Below are positions 1 to 7,495 of a stretch of 20,060 nucleotides of DNA, one piece after another. Source of the stretch: CAJBIL01 sp044359525. Its GTDB lineage: Bacteria; Pseudomonadota; Gammaproteobacteria; Burkholderiales; Rhodocyclaceae. The position numbers and the translations under genes are program-made. Under the pieces are notes generated by a model. It did no database searches, was not told the DNA's origin, and worked only from the letters and a program-made list of their open reading frames with translations. The stretch covers positions 1 to 20,060 of the forward strand of contig JBIKLY010000066.1 in assembly GCA_044359525.1 (NCBI GenBank), in the 5' to 3' direction. The stretch's first letter is position 1. Each line of letters starts with the position of its first letter.

Positions 1-20
1 TCTGCGCCTCTGCGGTAAGT
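1..20. repeat. Edge of a dispersed CTCTGCG-type intergenic repeat
   Basis: The first bases read TCTGCGCCTCTGCGG followed by TAAGTTTTT. This resembles the end of the purine-skewed 'CACAGAGACACGGAG' repeat family seen at many intergenic sites in environmental proteobacteria. A related, more complete inverted copy lies at 2935-3060. Only one end is visible, so the assignment rests on similarity to that second copy and on general familiarity with the family. Confidence 0.4.
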
Positions 21-22
21 TT

Positions 23-382
23 TTGACTCTATTACTGGCACTCAGCCTGCCATACCAGCCGGCCTTCGCCGACTCCGTAAAAATCCTCGTGCAAAGCTCG
101 CCACTGGCCGGCAGCCAGTACTACGCGCTGAGCGAGGCCTGGTCGCAGATCAAGCCCGGTGACCGCCTGACGCTGACCCGCGAGCCAGACAACCGCCACG
201 ACCGCAACGCGATTCGCGTCGACTGGAACGGCCGCCAGCTTGGCTACGTGCCACGCGCTGAAAACCGGGCCGTGGCCGCAGCGCTTGATCGTGGCGAGCG
301 ACTCGAAGCACGCGTCCTGAAACTGCGTGACGACCGTGACCCCTGGCGACGGGTCGAGTTCGAGGTCTATCTGATCCTGTAA
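23..382 (+). CDS. Exported HIRAN-domain protein, start uncertain
   Basis: The product is about 119 residues. A hydrophobic N-terminus (LLLALSLPYQPAFA) looks like a Sec signal peptide with a cut near AFA-DS. One compact domain follows, with the HIRAN hallmarks: SPLAGSQYYAL, GDRLTLTREPDNRHDRNAIRV, LGYVPRAEN and a closing beta-rich stretch. HIRAN domains in Rad5/HLTF bind DNA 3' ends, but small secreted bacterial HIRAN proteins have no settled role, so no DNA function is claimed. The only start in view is TTG at 23. The frame stays open to the window edge and there is no Shine-Dalgarno, so the true start may lie upstream. The 5' end abuts a dispersed repeat, which may have altered the original start region. 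The gene sits 43 bp before gmhA on the same strand. Confidence 0.75.
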   Translation: MTLLLALSLPYQPAFADSVKILVQSSPLAGSQYYALSEAWSQIKPGDRLTLTREPDNRHDRNAIRVDWNGRQLGYVPRAENRAVAAALDRGERLEARVLKLRDDRDPWRRVEFEVYLIL

Positions 383-385
383 TGT

Positions 386-391
386 TAGAAT
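386..391 (+). promoter_or_regulatory. Possible -10 element (TAGAAT) for gmhA-dolP
   Basis: TAGAAT lies 34 bp upstream of the gmhA start, just after the HIRAN gene stop. No convincing -35 hexamer is visible at 16-18 bp spacing, so this is a weak call. Confidence 0.3.
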
Positions 392-425
392 CAGCGCTAC
401 TTTCACCGGAACCACACCGAAACTC

Positions 426-1016
426 ATGGATTTGATTACCCGCATCAGCCAGCACTTCACGGACAGCGCCCAGACCAAGCTGGACGCTATCGAAATGCTC
501 GCCGCGCCCATCGCCGAAGCGACCCATACAATGGTCGACTGTCTGCTCAATAACGGCAAGATCCTCGCCTGCGGCAACGGCGGCTCGGCCGGCGATGCCC
601 AGCATTTTGCCGCCGAACTGGTTGGCCGCTTCGAGGCCGAACGCCAGGAGCTGGCGGCGATTGCGCTGACCACCGATACCTCGATCATTACCGCGATCGC
701 CAACGATTACAGCTACAAGGTGATTTTTGCCAAACAGATCCGCGCGCTCGGCCAGCCGGGTGACGTGCTGCTGGCCATTTCCACCTCGGGCAATTCAGCC
801 AACGTGATCGAAGCGATCCGTGCCGCGCACGACAACGAGCTGCGTGTCATTGCCCTGACCGGCAAGGGCGGCGGCGAAATCGGCGAAATGCTGCGCGACG
901 GCGATGTTCACATCTGCGTCCCGGCCGACCGTACAGCGCGCATTCAGGAAACACACCTTTTGACCATCCACTGTCTGTGTGATGGCATTGATTGCCTGCT
1001 ATTGGGAGTTGAATAA
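426..1016 (+). CDS. gmhA: Phosphoheptose isomerase (GmhA/DiaA-type SIS protein)
   Basis: This 196-residue single SIS-domain protein matches the GmhA/DiaA family over its full length. GmhA converts sedoheptulose 7-phosphate to D-glycero-D-manno-heptose 7-phosphate, the first step towards ADP-heptose for LPS core. DiaA is the paralogue that binds DnaA in E. coli. Visible motifs are CGNGGSAGDAQHFAAE (49-64), STSGNSANV (119-127) and ARIQETHLLTIH (171-182). Glu64 and His182 match the E. coli GmhA catalytic pair E65/H180; DiaA, as I recall it, has Asn at the His position. The residues therefore favour isomerase activity, while the gene order (followed directly by a dolP-like gene) matches the E. 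coli diaA-yraP locus. The stop overlaps the dolP start by one base (TAATG), implying one operon. Confidence 0.88.
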   Translation: MDLITRISQHFTDSAQTKLDAIEMLAAPIAEATHTMVDCLLNNGKILACGNGGSAGDAQHFAAELVGRFEAERQELAAIALTTDTSIITAIANDYSYKVIFAKQIRALGQPGDVLLAISTSGNSANVIEAIRAAHDNELRVIALTGKGGGEIGEMLRDGDVHICVPADRTARIQETHLLTIHCLCDGIDCLLLGVE

Positions 1017-1666
1017 TGAAAACACGTCTGATCGCCGGCCTGCTGCTCGGCACCACCCTGCTACCAATGCTGCAGGGCTGCGTTCCGGTGGTCGCCGCCG
1101 GCGTCACCACCGGCGTGCTGGCCACCTTTGACCGCCGCTCGCTCGGCGCGCAAACCGAAGATGAAACCATCGAATGGAAAGCCAGTTCGCGCGTCAGCGA
1201 GAAATTCGGCGACAAGGTACATATCAATTACACCAGCTACAACCGCAAGGTGCTGCTCACCGGCGAAGTACCGTCCGCCGAAATCAAGTCCGAAGCAGAA
1301 GCTATCGTCAGCGCGGTGACCAACGTTCAAGGCGTCTACAACGAACTTGCTATCGGGGTGATCACCGCCTACTCGGCGCGCAGCAACGACGCCTACATCA
1401 CCTCCAAGGTCAAGGGACGTTTCGTCGACGCCAACCGCTTCAATGCCATCCACGTCAAGGTCGTCACCGAAGCCGGCAACGTTTACCTGATGGGCCTCGT
1501 TACCCAGCGCGAAGCAGACGCTGCCGTCGAAGTGACACGCACCACGTCGGGGGTGAAAAAGGTAATCAATGTGATGGAAATCATCTCCGACGCGAAAGCC
1601 CGGGAACTTGACGTACCGCCGCCGCAAAAGAGCAAACCAGCCGCGCCAGCCGAGTCAAACAGCTGA
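1016..1666 (+). CDS. dolP: BON-domain outer-membrane lipoprotein (DolP/YraP-like)
   Basis: The 216-residue product starts with a lipoprotein signal and lipobox LQGC (Cys22), followed by the RRSLGAQTEDE segment typical of YraP/DolP. Two BON domains follow, at about residues 50-115 and 122-190; the second contains the conserved NVYLMGLVTQREADAA stretch. In E. coli, DolP sits in the inner leaflet of the outer membrane at the division site, supports envelope integrity and affects BAM activity. Length and domain order match DolP. A Pro/Ala/Lys-rich tail of about 20 residues is extra. Translation is coupled to gmhA by a one-base overlap. A strong intrinsic terminator begins 23 bp after the stop. 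Confidence 0.88.
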   Translation: MKTRLIAGLLLGTTLLPMLQGCVPVVAAGVTTGVLATFDRRSLGAQTEDETIEWKASSRVSEKFGDKVHINYTSYNRKVLLTGEVPSAEIKSEAEAIVSAVTNVQGVYNELAIGVITAYSARSNDAYITSKVKGRFVDANRFNAIHVKVVTEAGNVYLMGLVTQREADAAVEVTRTTSGVKKVINVMEIISDAKARELDVPPPQKSKPAAPAESNS

Positions 1667-1688
1667 CCCGGCGCCGTACAAGCCCGTA

Positions 1689-1719
1689 ACTGGCGGCCTC
1701 AGGCCGCCAGTGCTTTTTT
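1689..1719 (+). terminator. Intrinsic terminator of the gmhA-dolP operon
   Basis: ACTGGCGGCC (1689-1698) pairs perfectly with GGCCGCCAGT (1702-1711) over 10 bp with a three-base loop, followed by GC and six T. It lies just after dolP. The loop is the stop codon of the converging NTF2-like gene, and the T run encodes Lys-Lys of that protein on the other strand. Confidence 0.88.
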
Positions 1720-2133
1720 CAGCCCGCGCATCAGGCAACCGATGCCCGGCAGCTTGGCGTAAAGTTCCTCGGCCGCATCCCAGTAATCACGGTGCCAGAT
1801 GACCTTGCCACCAGCATCGAATTTCAGATGCGTCACGCCGCGCATCAGCTGCGCCTCGCCGCGCCCCCAGCGCTGGACGCGATAATGAAACTCCCAGATC
1901 AGCATCGCGCCGCCCGCATCGACCACCCGCTCGACAATGCAGAAACGCGGCTCGGCTACCTGGCGGAACATGTGCGTGAAAATGCGCTGGATTGCCGGCA
2001 AGCCGCGTACTTCGTTGAACGGATCCTTGAAATAGGCATCGTTCGCGTAGTGCTGCGAAAACTTCGCCACCCCCTCGGGGCTCAACGTTTCGTAAAAGTT
2101 GATCAGGGCATCGAGCGGGGCGGCGTGTTGCAT
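1699..2133 (-). CDS. NTF2-like / SnoaL-like protein
   Basis: The product is about 144 residues with the NTF2-like cone fold pattern: an N-terminal helix (LDALINFYETLSPEGVAKFSQHYANDAYFKDPFNEVRG), then FTHMFRQVAEPRF, a long antiparallel sheet and LKFDAGGKVIWHRDYWDAAEELYAKLP. Such domains are small ligand-binding proteins or polyketide-cyclase-like enzymes; the substrate is unknown. The start at 2133 is chosen because AAGGAG lies at good spacing; an in-frame ATG at 2154 would overlap the SDR gene. It is the last gene of the long minus-strand operon, 10 bp after the SDR. Its C-terminal codons double as the terminator of the converging dolP operon. The family is commonly found beside the CFA/DUF1365 cluster, which supports a linked but unproven role. 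Confidence 0.75.
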   Translation of the reverse strand: MQHAAPLDALINFYETLSPEGVAKFSQHYANDAYFKDPFNEVRGLPAIQRIFTHMFRQVAEPRFCIVERVVDAGGAMLIWEFHYRVQRWGRGEAQLMRGVTHLKFDAGGKVIWHRDYWDAAEELYAKLPGIGCLMRGLKKALAA

Positions 2134-2143
2134 GGCAACTCCT

Positions 2144-2920
2144 TCAAGTGGCAACCAAACGGCGAACCAGCGGGAAATACAGCCGGTACGGCAGATGCGC
2201 GAGCAGCTTCATGACGCGCGTGAAGCGCTTCGGATAGTCGATCTCGAAAGCACTGCCGGCCAGGCCATCAAGCGTTGACTGCGCAGCCTCTTCCGGCGTC
2301 AGCAAGGCCGGCATGGTGAAATCGTTTTGCGCGGTGAGATGCGTCGCGACGAAGCCGGGATTGATCAGCCGTACGCCGATGCCCTTTGGCGCCAGATCGA
2401 GATAAAGCGCTTCCGCAAAATTGATCAACGCCGCCTTGGTCGGCCCGTAAATCAGCGACTTCGGCAGGCCGCGATAACCGGCGACGCTGCCAACGAAACC
2501 GATCTGGCCGCTCCCTTGCTTGAGCAACTGCGGCACGACACAGGCAGCAAAGACAACGGCGCCGGTCAAGTTAACGTCGATCATGCGCCTTGCTTTTTCC
2601 ACATCGAGATCCCAGGCGCGCATCGGCAAATAGCCCCCCGCCACGTAAAGCGCCAGATCGACGCCGCCCCAGACTTCAAGCAGGCGCGCTGAAGCGGCAC
2701 GCACACTGGCCTCATCCGACGCGTCACAGGGCAGCACCAGCGCCTCGCCGTTGCCCTCGGCGCTTTTCACCACCTTGACCAGGCGCTGGGCATTGCGCGC
2801 CGACATGACGACGCGCGCACCACGCGCCAGTAAAGCCCTGGCCAACGCGGCGCCAATGCCGCTCGATGCGCCGAGCAGCCAGACACGCTTGCCCTGCCAG
2901 TCAGATATTTTTGGATTCAT
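2144..2920 (-). CDS. Short-chain dehydrogenase/reductase
   Basis: This classical SDR has 258 residues. The cofactor motif GASSGIG is at 17-23, the catalytic Ser145 is in GSVAGYRG, and Tyr158-x3-Lys162 is in LIYGPTKAALINF, so all key residues are present. NADP use is plausible from the SARN segment after beta-2 but not proven. The C-terminal YPKRFTRVMKLLAHLPYRLYFPLVRRL is basic and hydrophobic and may associate with membranes, fitting a lipid-related substrate. The ATG at 2920 is chosen; an upstream in-frame start at 2986 would place about 22 residues inside a dispersed inverted repeat. Only a weak ribosome site is visible, possibly because the repeat inserted just upstream. The gene follows DUF3833 after 184 bp and precedes the NTF2-like gene. 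Confidence 0.85.
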   Translation of the reverse strand: MNPKISDWQGKRVWLLGASSGIGAALARALLARGARVVMSARNAQRLVKVVKSAEGNGEALVLPCDASDEASVRAASARLLEVWGGVDLALYVAGGYLPMRAWDLDVEKARRMIDVNLTGAVVFAACVVPQLLKQGSGQIGFVGSVAGYRGLPKSLIYGPTKAALINFAEALYLDLAPKGIGVRLINPGFVATHLTAQNDFTMPALLTPEEAAQSTLDGLAGSAFEIDYPKRFTRVMKLLAHLPYRLYFPLVRRLVAT

Positions 2921-2934
2921 TCTGAAAACCGCTT

Positions 2935-3060
2935 TCAACACAGAGAACACGGAGAAAAACACAGAGAAAACAGAGGACCAGTCCACGAATGCAACTCACC
3001 CTGTGGGCGCAGCGATATTTTTCCTCCGTGCCCTCTGTTGCTCCGTGTTCTCTGTGTCAA
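2935..3060. repeat. Dispersed inverted repeat inside the operon
   Basis: ACACAGAGAACACGGAG (2938-2954) is the exact reverse complement of 3041-3057 (17 of 17). The arms are flanked by further CACAGAG / CTCTGTG and ACGGAG / CTCCGTG words, giving an imperfect long palindrome of about 125 bp. It fills most of the gap between the DUF3833 and SDR genes. The composition is unlike the surrounding coding DNA. It belongs to the same kind of repeat as the sequence at the left edge of the window. No T tract follows the hairpin, so it is not an obvious intrinsic terminator. Confidence 0.75.
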
Positions 3061-3104
3061 AAGTGCTTGCAACTGAGTTTTTTTAGTCATGGTCTCGCGT
3101 AACC

Positions 3105-3647
3105 TCAACGCCGGGTGAAACTCAAAGTCACTTCGCCGAGATAAAAGCCAAACTTGCTCATCGCCGAGCGATTGAGCATGACTTTCTCATCGATCAGAAA
3201 CATCCAGTCGTCAAAATCGACGTTCCAGACCTTGCCATCGACCGGCAGCGCCAGCACATACCGCCAGCGCAACGCGTTGCCGGCCGCCTCGCCCTGCGCC
3301 TCACCAACCACATCATCAGCACGCCCGACATAGCGACCGTCGTCGAGCCGGGTGATCGTCCATACCCGGCGCGAGGTCGTGCCGTCCGACCAGGTGAAGT
3401 GCTCGTCAAGCGTGCCGACATCCTTGCCGTCGCGCTTTTCCCACTTCGCCTCGATCAGCACATGGAAGCGCTTGATCACTTCGCCTGAGCGATCCTGGAA
3501 CATCCCCCAGCCGTCGAGGGTGCCGTTGAAGTATTGCGCCAGATCGAGCACCGGTTGTTGTGCCCGGTAGCGTTCCACGGGCACCCCGGCACAGCCGGCC
3601 AGCCCGAAGAATCCGAGCGCACAGAATGACAGCCATAGTTTTTTCAT
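3105..3647 (-). CDS. DUF3833 family lipoprotein
   Basis: This 180-residue protein begins MKKLWLSFCALGFFGLAGC, a clear lipoprotein signal with lipobox LAGC (Cys19). The mature part has the DUF3833 pattern: LDLAQYFNGTLDGWGMFQDRSGEVIKRFHV, a central EHFTWSDGTTSRRVWTITRL, and DDWMFLIDEKVMLNRSAMSKFGFYLGEVTLSF. The family is a predicted beta-rich, lipid-handling periplasmic lipoprotein of unknown function. It recurs next to CFA-like methyltransferases, DUF1365 and chalcone-isomerase-like genes in photo-oxidative stress clusters. The start at 3647 overlaps the transporter stop in an ATGA arrangement; the longer open frame upstream lies inside the transporter gene and is ignored. Confidence 0.88.
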   Translation of the reverse strand: MKKLWLSFCALGFFGLAGCAGVPVERYRAQQPVLDLAQYFNGTLDGWGMFQDRSGEVIKRFHVLIEAKWEKRDGKDVGTLDEHFTWSDGTTSRRVWTITRLDDGRYVGRADDVVGEAQGEAAGNALRWRYVLALPVDGKVWNVDFDDWMFLIDEKVMLNRSAMSKFGFYLGEVTLSFTRR

Positions 3648-4945
3648 GAGGCAGACTCCAGAATTTTGCGCCAGCGCCAGGCCAGCGTGATGGCAAACAC
3701 CTTGAACAGCACCGGCAACAGGCAATACACCGCTGACAGGGCCAACACCGCGCCGGCCGCGTCCGCCGCATCGGGCAGGATTCCCGGCCGGTAGCCGGCA
3801 AGATCGAGCAGGGGCAGCGCCAGGCCGGCAGCGAGCGCAAGATTCAGTTTGGCCACCAGGTTCCACCAGCCGAAATAGCCGCCGGCCTGCGCCTGCCGAT
3901 CCGCGCCGGCGCCACGGCTTTCCGCTAAGCCGGCGAGTAAGGCGGTCGGCAGCGTCAGATCGGCGCCCAGTGCGGCACCCGAGAGCAGGCAAACAACGGC
4001 AAATGGCCACACGTCGCCGGCGCCGAGGCCCCACGCCCAGATAAAAGAAAGCACCGCCAGCAACATCGAGGCAAGCCAAACCGGCACCCGCCCGAAACGC
4101 CGCGCCAGCGCCACCCAGAGCGGCAGAAAAGCCACACCGCTGACAAAATAGATACTCAGAAACGCACCGCTCCACGACTCCGCCTGCAAGACATCAGCGA
4201 TGAAAAACAGCACCAGCGTTGCCGGTAGGGCGGCGGCGATGCCGTTCAATACAAACACCGTCAGCAGGCGACGAAAGCGTGAATCGCGCAACACCTGCCG
4301 CAAGGCCGTATGCCACGGCTCGCTCGCCGCAAGACGCGCCGGCGTAGGCGGCGAAGCGAGCAGCGTCACGCCGGCGAAGAGCAGGAGCAAGGGCAGAAAC
4401 CCCCAGGCCAGCCATGACAGGCCCTCTGCCAAATTGCTTGAGAGCAGCCCGGGTAGCGCCGCAGCGAGCACCACGCCGAGCAGGCCGAAGCCCTCGCGAC
4501 TGGCCACCAGCCGCGTGCGCTGGCCGGCATCGTTGCCCAGCTCGGCGCCCCACGCCTGATAGGCGATACTGGCCAGCGAGAAACCGAAATAGGTGAGCGC
4601 CATCGACAGCAGCATCCAGAGCGGTGCGCTTAGCGCACCGCCCGCTGCCGGCGGGTGCAGCAAGGCGAGCAGACCAAACGCGAGAAACGGTAGCGCCAGC
4701 AGGATCAGTCGTTGCCGGCGCGGCGCACGGTCGCTCCAGACACCGAGCAGCGGATCGACACCGGCGTCAAGCAGGCGTGCTGCCAGCAACAGACCGCCGA
4801 GCAAGCCGAGGCTCATGCCGGTGGCTTCGGCATAGAGTCGCGGCACATGCACATAGATCGGCAATGCCGCCATCGCCAACGGCAGGCCGAGCGCGCCATA
4901 GGCGAAGAGCTCACGGCGCGGCATCGGGCGCAGGGCGGTGTCCAC
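3644..4945 (-). CDS. GPH/MFS-type inner-membrane transporter
   Basis: The product is about 433 residues with some twelve hydrophobic segments. The N-terminal half has the MFS_2/GPH look: FAYGALGLPLAMAALPIYVHVPRLYAEATG, then LLAARLLDAGVDPLLGVWSDR, the conserved DP-x-x-G-x-x-SDR loop. GPH carriers classically move sugars with a cation, but this lineage within CFA/DUF1365 clusters has no established substrate; a lipid or lipid precursor is only an inference. The GTG start at 4945 has a good upstream GGAAGG and lies two bases after the previous stop; an ATG at 4924 is the alternative. The end overlaps the DUF3833 start by four bases. Confidence 0.85.
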   Translation of the reverse strand: MDTALRPMPRRELFAYGALGLPLAMAALPIYVHVPRLYAEATGMSLGLLGGLLLAARLLDAGVDPLLGVWSDRAPRRQRLILLALPFLAFGLLALLHPPAAGGALSAPLWMLLSMALTYFGFSLASIAYQAWGAELGNDAGQRTRLVASREGFGLLGVVLAAALPGLLSSNLAEGLSWLAWGFLPLLLLFAGVTLLASPPTPARLAASEPWHTALRQVLRDSRFRRLLTVFVLNGIAAALPATLVLFFIADVLQAESWSGAFLSIYFVSGVAFLPLWVALARRFGRVPVWLASMLLAVLSFIWAWGLGAGDVWPFAVVCLLSGAALGADLTLPTALLAGLAESRGAGADRQAQAGGYFGWWNLVAKLNLALAAGLALPLLDLAGYRPGILPDAADAAGAVLALSAVYCLLPVLFKVFAITLAWRWRKILESAS

Positions 4946-4947
4946 CT

Positions 4948-5460
4948 TCAGCCTTCCGGGCGCTTGAGCAGCGCAGCACGCAGCGCCGGGCTGCGGCTCG
5001 CCGGATCAAGCCAGATGGCGAAAAAGCGGCGGGCGAACTCGGGGTCGGCAACGTCACCGCTGGCTCGCCCCTGATAAAAGAACTGTGCGCCGCGTCCCGG
5101 ATAATGCACGCCGATGATCGTGTCACCCGTTTTCACATCGGGAAAAACGCGGCGCAGCTCGGGCTCCCAGCGCTGCAACTGCGCCTCGTCGGCACCCAGA
5201 CGGCGCATCTCTTCCAGGCTGGCCTGCACCAGCCGGTCGCGCGGGATGTCGCGCAGATAGTCGAGTTGCAACGCCGAGGGCGACGTCTCTGGCGCACTGC
5301 CGGCAACCCACAGCGTGGCGCGATAGAGTGAAAAACCAAACCATGTCATTTCGCCGCTGCCCCACTGCCGCCAGCCCGCTTCACCATTGCGCACAAGGTC
5401 AGGCAGCGCCTGCACAAGCGGCGCGCAACAAAGCAGCGCGATGAGTAATGGTTTCTTCAC
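4948..5460 (-). CDS. Chalcone-isomerase-like periplasmic protein
   Basis: This 170-residue protein starts with GTG at 5460, overlapping the methyltransferase stop as GTGA. A signal peptide (KKPLLIALLCCAPLVQA) is followed by the bacterial chalcone-isomerase-like domain: GSGEMTWFGFSLYRATLWV, LDYLRDIPRDRLVQASLEEMRRLG, FPDVKTGDTIIGVHYPGRGAQFFYQGR and a C-terminal FFAIWLDPASRSPALRAALL. The plant-type catalytic role is not expected; these bacterial homologues are exported and of unknown activity, possibly fatty-acid binding. The order CFA-like methyltransferase, this protein, GPH transporter, DUF3833 lipoprotein is a recurring conserved block. The 13 extra upstream codons of the open frame overlap the methyltransferase and are not used. 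Confidence 0.82.
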   Translation of the reverse strand: MKKPLLIALLCCAPLVQALPDLVRNGEAGWRQWGSGEMTWFGFSLYRATLWVAGSAPETSPSALQLDYLRDIPRDRLVQASLEEMRRLGADEAQLQRWEPELRRVFPDVKTGDTIIGVHYPGRGAQFFYQGRASGDVADPEFARRFFAIWLDPASRSPALRAALLKRPEG

Positions 5461-6704
5461 GGCGTGTGCACCAGTTCGAACTGCATGACGTCCGTACAAC
5501 CGCTGTTGAAGCCGGCCTGGCAGTAGGCCAGATAGAAACGCCAGAGCCGGCGGAAGCGTTCATCGAAACCGAGCGCCTCGATGGCCGGCCACTCACGCTC
5601 GAAACTCGCCGACCACTCGGCCAGCGTGCGTGAATAATCCGGGCCGAAGGCAAAGGCATCACGCACGGTCAGACCGGCCTTGGCAGCCTGCCGGGTGAAT
5701 TCCGAGGGGCTGGGCAGCATGCCGCCGGGGAAAACGTGCTGCTGGATGAAGTCCGTCCCCTTGCGATAGCGCGCAAACAGGTCGTCGCGGATCGTGATGC
5801 TTTGTACCGCAACCCGCCCGCCTGGCTTGAGCAGCCGCTTGAGCGTGTCGAAATAGCTCGGCCAAAAGCGCTCGCCAACCGCCTCGAACATTTCAATCGA
5901 GACGATGCGGTCAAACTGCTCACCGTGCATGTCGCGGTAGTCGCGCAATTCAAGCTGCACCCGGTCATCAAGTCCGGCCAGCACCATCCGCTCGCGGGCA
6001 AAGTCGAGCTGCGCCGGCGAGAGCGTCAGCCCATGCACCTGCGCCCCCGCTTCGCGTGCCGCCGTTTCGGCAAAACCGCCCCAGCCACAGCCGATCTCCA
6101 GCACGCGCTGACCCGGTCGCACATCAAGCTGGCGCAGGATGCGCCGGTACTTGACGAGTTGCGCCGAGGCCAACGAACGATTGGCCACGCCGGAATAGAG
6201 TGCGCTCGAATAGCTCATTGTCGGATCGAGCCACAAGCGGTAGAAGTCATTCCCCAGATCGTAGTGGGCCATGATGTTACGGCGCGAGCCGCTGCGCGTA
6301 TTGGCGTTGAACACATGGCGCAGGCGCGCTGTGAGCAGCGTCCACCATTGCCCGTAGACCGCCCGCGAAATCAGCTCTCGATTGTTGGCCAGCAGGGTGA
6401 GCAGCGCAGTCAGATCAGGGCTGTGCCACTGTCCGTCGATCCACGCCTCGGCGAAGCCCACATCACCGCGCGCCAGGACGCTGTCGAACACCGACCAGTC
6501 GCCGATCTCCAACACGGCAGGCGCCGCCTGGCCGCTCTCGCCAAAGCGCAGGTGCGCACCGTCCGGCAGGCGGATTTCCAGCGCGCCGTGGGCGATTTGC
6601 TCAAACAGACCGAGCACAGCTTTGGCGCTGCGCGGCATCGCACCAACCGCAGACGAAGAAGAAGCGCCGGCCGGCAGTAAAAGGGTATTTTCCAGAGCGT
6701 TCAT
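5457..6704 (-). CDS. Cyclopropane-fatty-acyl-phospholipid-synthase-like methyltransferase
   Basis: The 415-residue product has the CFA synthase layout: an N-terminal lipid-binding region (about 25-130), HYDLGNDFY (147-155), MSYSSALY (163-170), the SAM-binding VLEIGCGWGGFAE (201-213), and SIEMFEAVGERFW, PGGRVAVQSI and IQQHVFPGGMLPS further on. CFA synthases use S-adenosylmethionine to methylate double bonds of membrane phospholipid acyl chains. This subfamily, paired with DUF1365 and an FAD oxidoreductase, may instead make methylated or furan-type fatty acids, as linked to the RpoE-ChrR response in Rhodobacter (from memory). The end product cannot be read from sequence. The ATG start overlaps the DUF1365 stop by four bases. 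Confidence 0.88.
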   Translation of the reverse strand: MNALENTLLLPAGASSSSAVGAMPRSAKAVLGLFEQIAHGALEIRLPDGAHLRFGESGQAAPAVLEIGDWSVFDSVLARGDVGFAEAWIDGQWHSPDLTALLTLLANNRELISRAVYGQWWTLLTARLRHVFNANTRSGSRRNIMAHYDLGNDFYRLWLDPTMSYSSALYSGVANRSLASAQLVKYRRILRQLDVRPGQRVLEIGCGWGGFAETAAREAGAQVHGLTLSPAQLDFARERMVLAGLDDRVQLELRDYRDMHGEQFDRIVSIEMFEAVGERFWPSYFDTLKRLLKPGGRVAVQSITIRDDLFARYRKGTDFIQQHVFPGGMLPSPSEFTRQAAKAGLTVRDAFAFGPDYSRTLAEWSASFEREWPAIEALGFDERFRRLWRFYLAYCQAGFNSGCTDVMQFELVHTP

Positions 6705-7495
6705 CGCGTTGTCTCCTCAAGTGGCGGTTCAGGTTTTTTAAAGAAGGGCACACGTTTGAGCCAGAGCTTCAAGGCCTGCCAGTGGATGCGGAAGACGACC
6801 CCGACGGTGAGCCAGGGATAGTGAAAGAAAGCCCGGATCAGGGCGGCGCTGCCAAGCGGCGCGGCACGTCCGGAAATCGCGGTATGCAGCAGATCGCCGG
6901 CCCCGTCACCATGGTCGATACGCGCCAGGCGCCGGGCCGGACTGCCTTCGCTGGCCGGCTTCGCGTAAAAACGGAAACGGTAGAAACCGGCGACCGCCAT
7001 GAAGGGCGATACGTGGAATACCTTGGGCCGCTCAAACACCTCGCCATCGACGATCGGCCGGCCATCGGGGTGCGCCAGCAGGTAGTTATGCCGCTCGCCA
7101 AAGGTGTTGTTGACCTCGGCGAGCACCGCAATCAGTTCGCCCGCCCGGTTATGGCAGAACCAGAAACTGACCGGGTTGAAAACAAATCCAAGAACCCGCG
7201 GGAAGCATTGCAGCCAGATTTCGCCGTCGGCGACGATGCCCTGCTGCGCCAGCAGGCTGTGGATCCACGGCAGCGGGTGCGAGCCATCGCGCGCACCGTG
7301 GTCGGCAAAATGAAAGCTGAACACATTGCGCCGGTTGATCGAAAACAGTGGGCCGGCTGCCTGTTCGATACCCGCGAGCCTGAACAGGCAGAAATACACC
7401 GGATAAACGAAGTGGTGGGCAGCCGGCCGCAAACGGCGATGTGTCACCTGCCCGAAGCACAGGTGTGCGTGCGGCGCAGATGGCGTTTCGTTCAT
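6701..7495 (-). CDS. DUF1365 family protein
   Basis: This 264-residue protein starts at the ATG at 7495, overlapping the FAD oxidoreductase stop as ATGA. Family marks include FGQVTHRRLRPAAHHFVYPVYF near the N-terminus, FSFHFADHG, LQCFPRVLGFVFNPVSFWFC, LAEVNNTFGERHNYLL and VFHVSPFM. DUF1365 has no known reaction but almost always sits between a COG2907 FAD oxidoreductase and a CFA-like methyltransferase, exactly as here. A role in the same lipid modification is therefore likely. Forty-eight further upstream codons lie inside the oxidoreductase gene and are rejected as coding for this protein. Confidence 0.88.
   Translation of the reverse strand: MNETPSAPHAHLCFGQVTHRRLRPAAHHFVYPVYFCLFRLAGIEQAAGPLFSINRRNVFSFHFADHGARDGSHPLPWIHSLLAQQGIVADGEIWLQCFPRVLGFVFNPVSFWFCHNRAGELIAVLAEVNNTFGERHNYLLAHPDGRPIVDGEVFERPKVFHVSPFMAVAGFYRFRFYAKPASEGSPARRLARIDHGDGAGDLLHTAISGRAAPLGSAALIRAFFHYPWLTVGVVFRIHWQALKLWLKRVPFFKKPEPPLEETTR

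Noticed and set aside
32..703. Long minus-strand open frame opposite the HIRAN and gmhA genes
   Set aside because: It is antisense to two recognisable proteins, has no domain and arises from GC-rich codon bias; similar shadows occur opposite most genes here.
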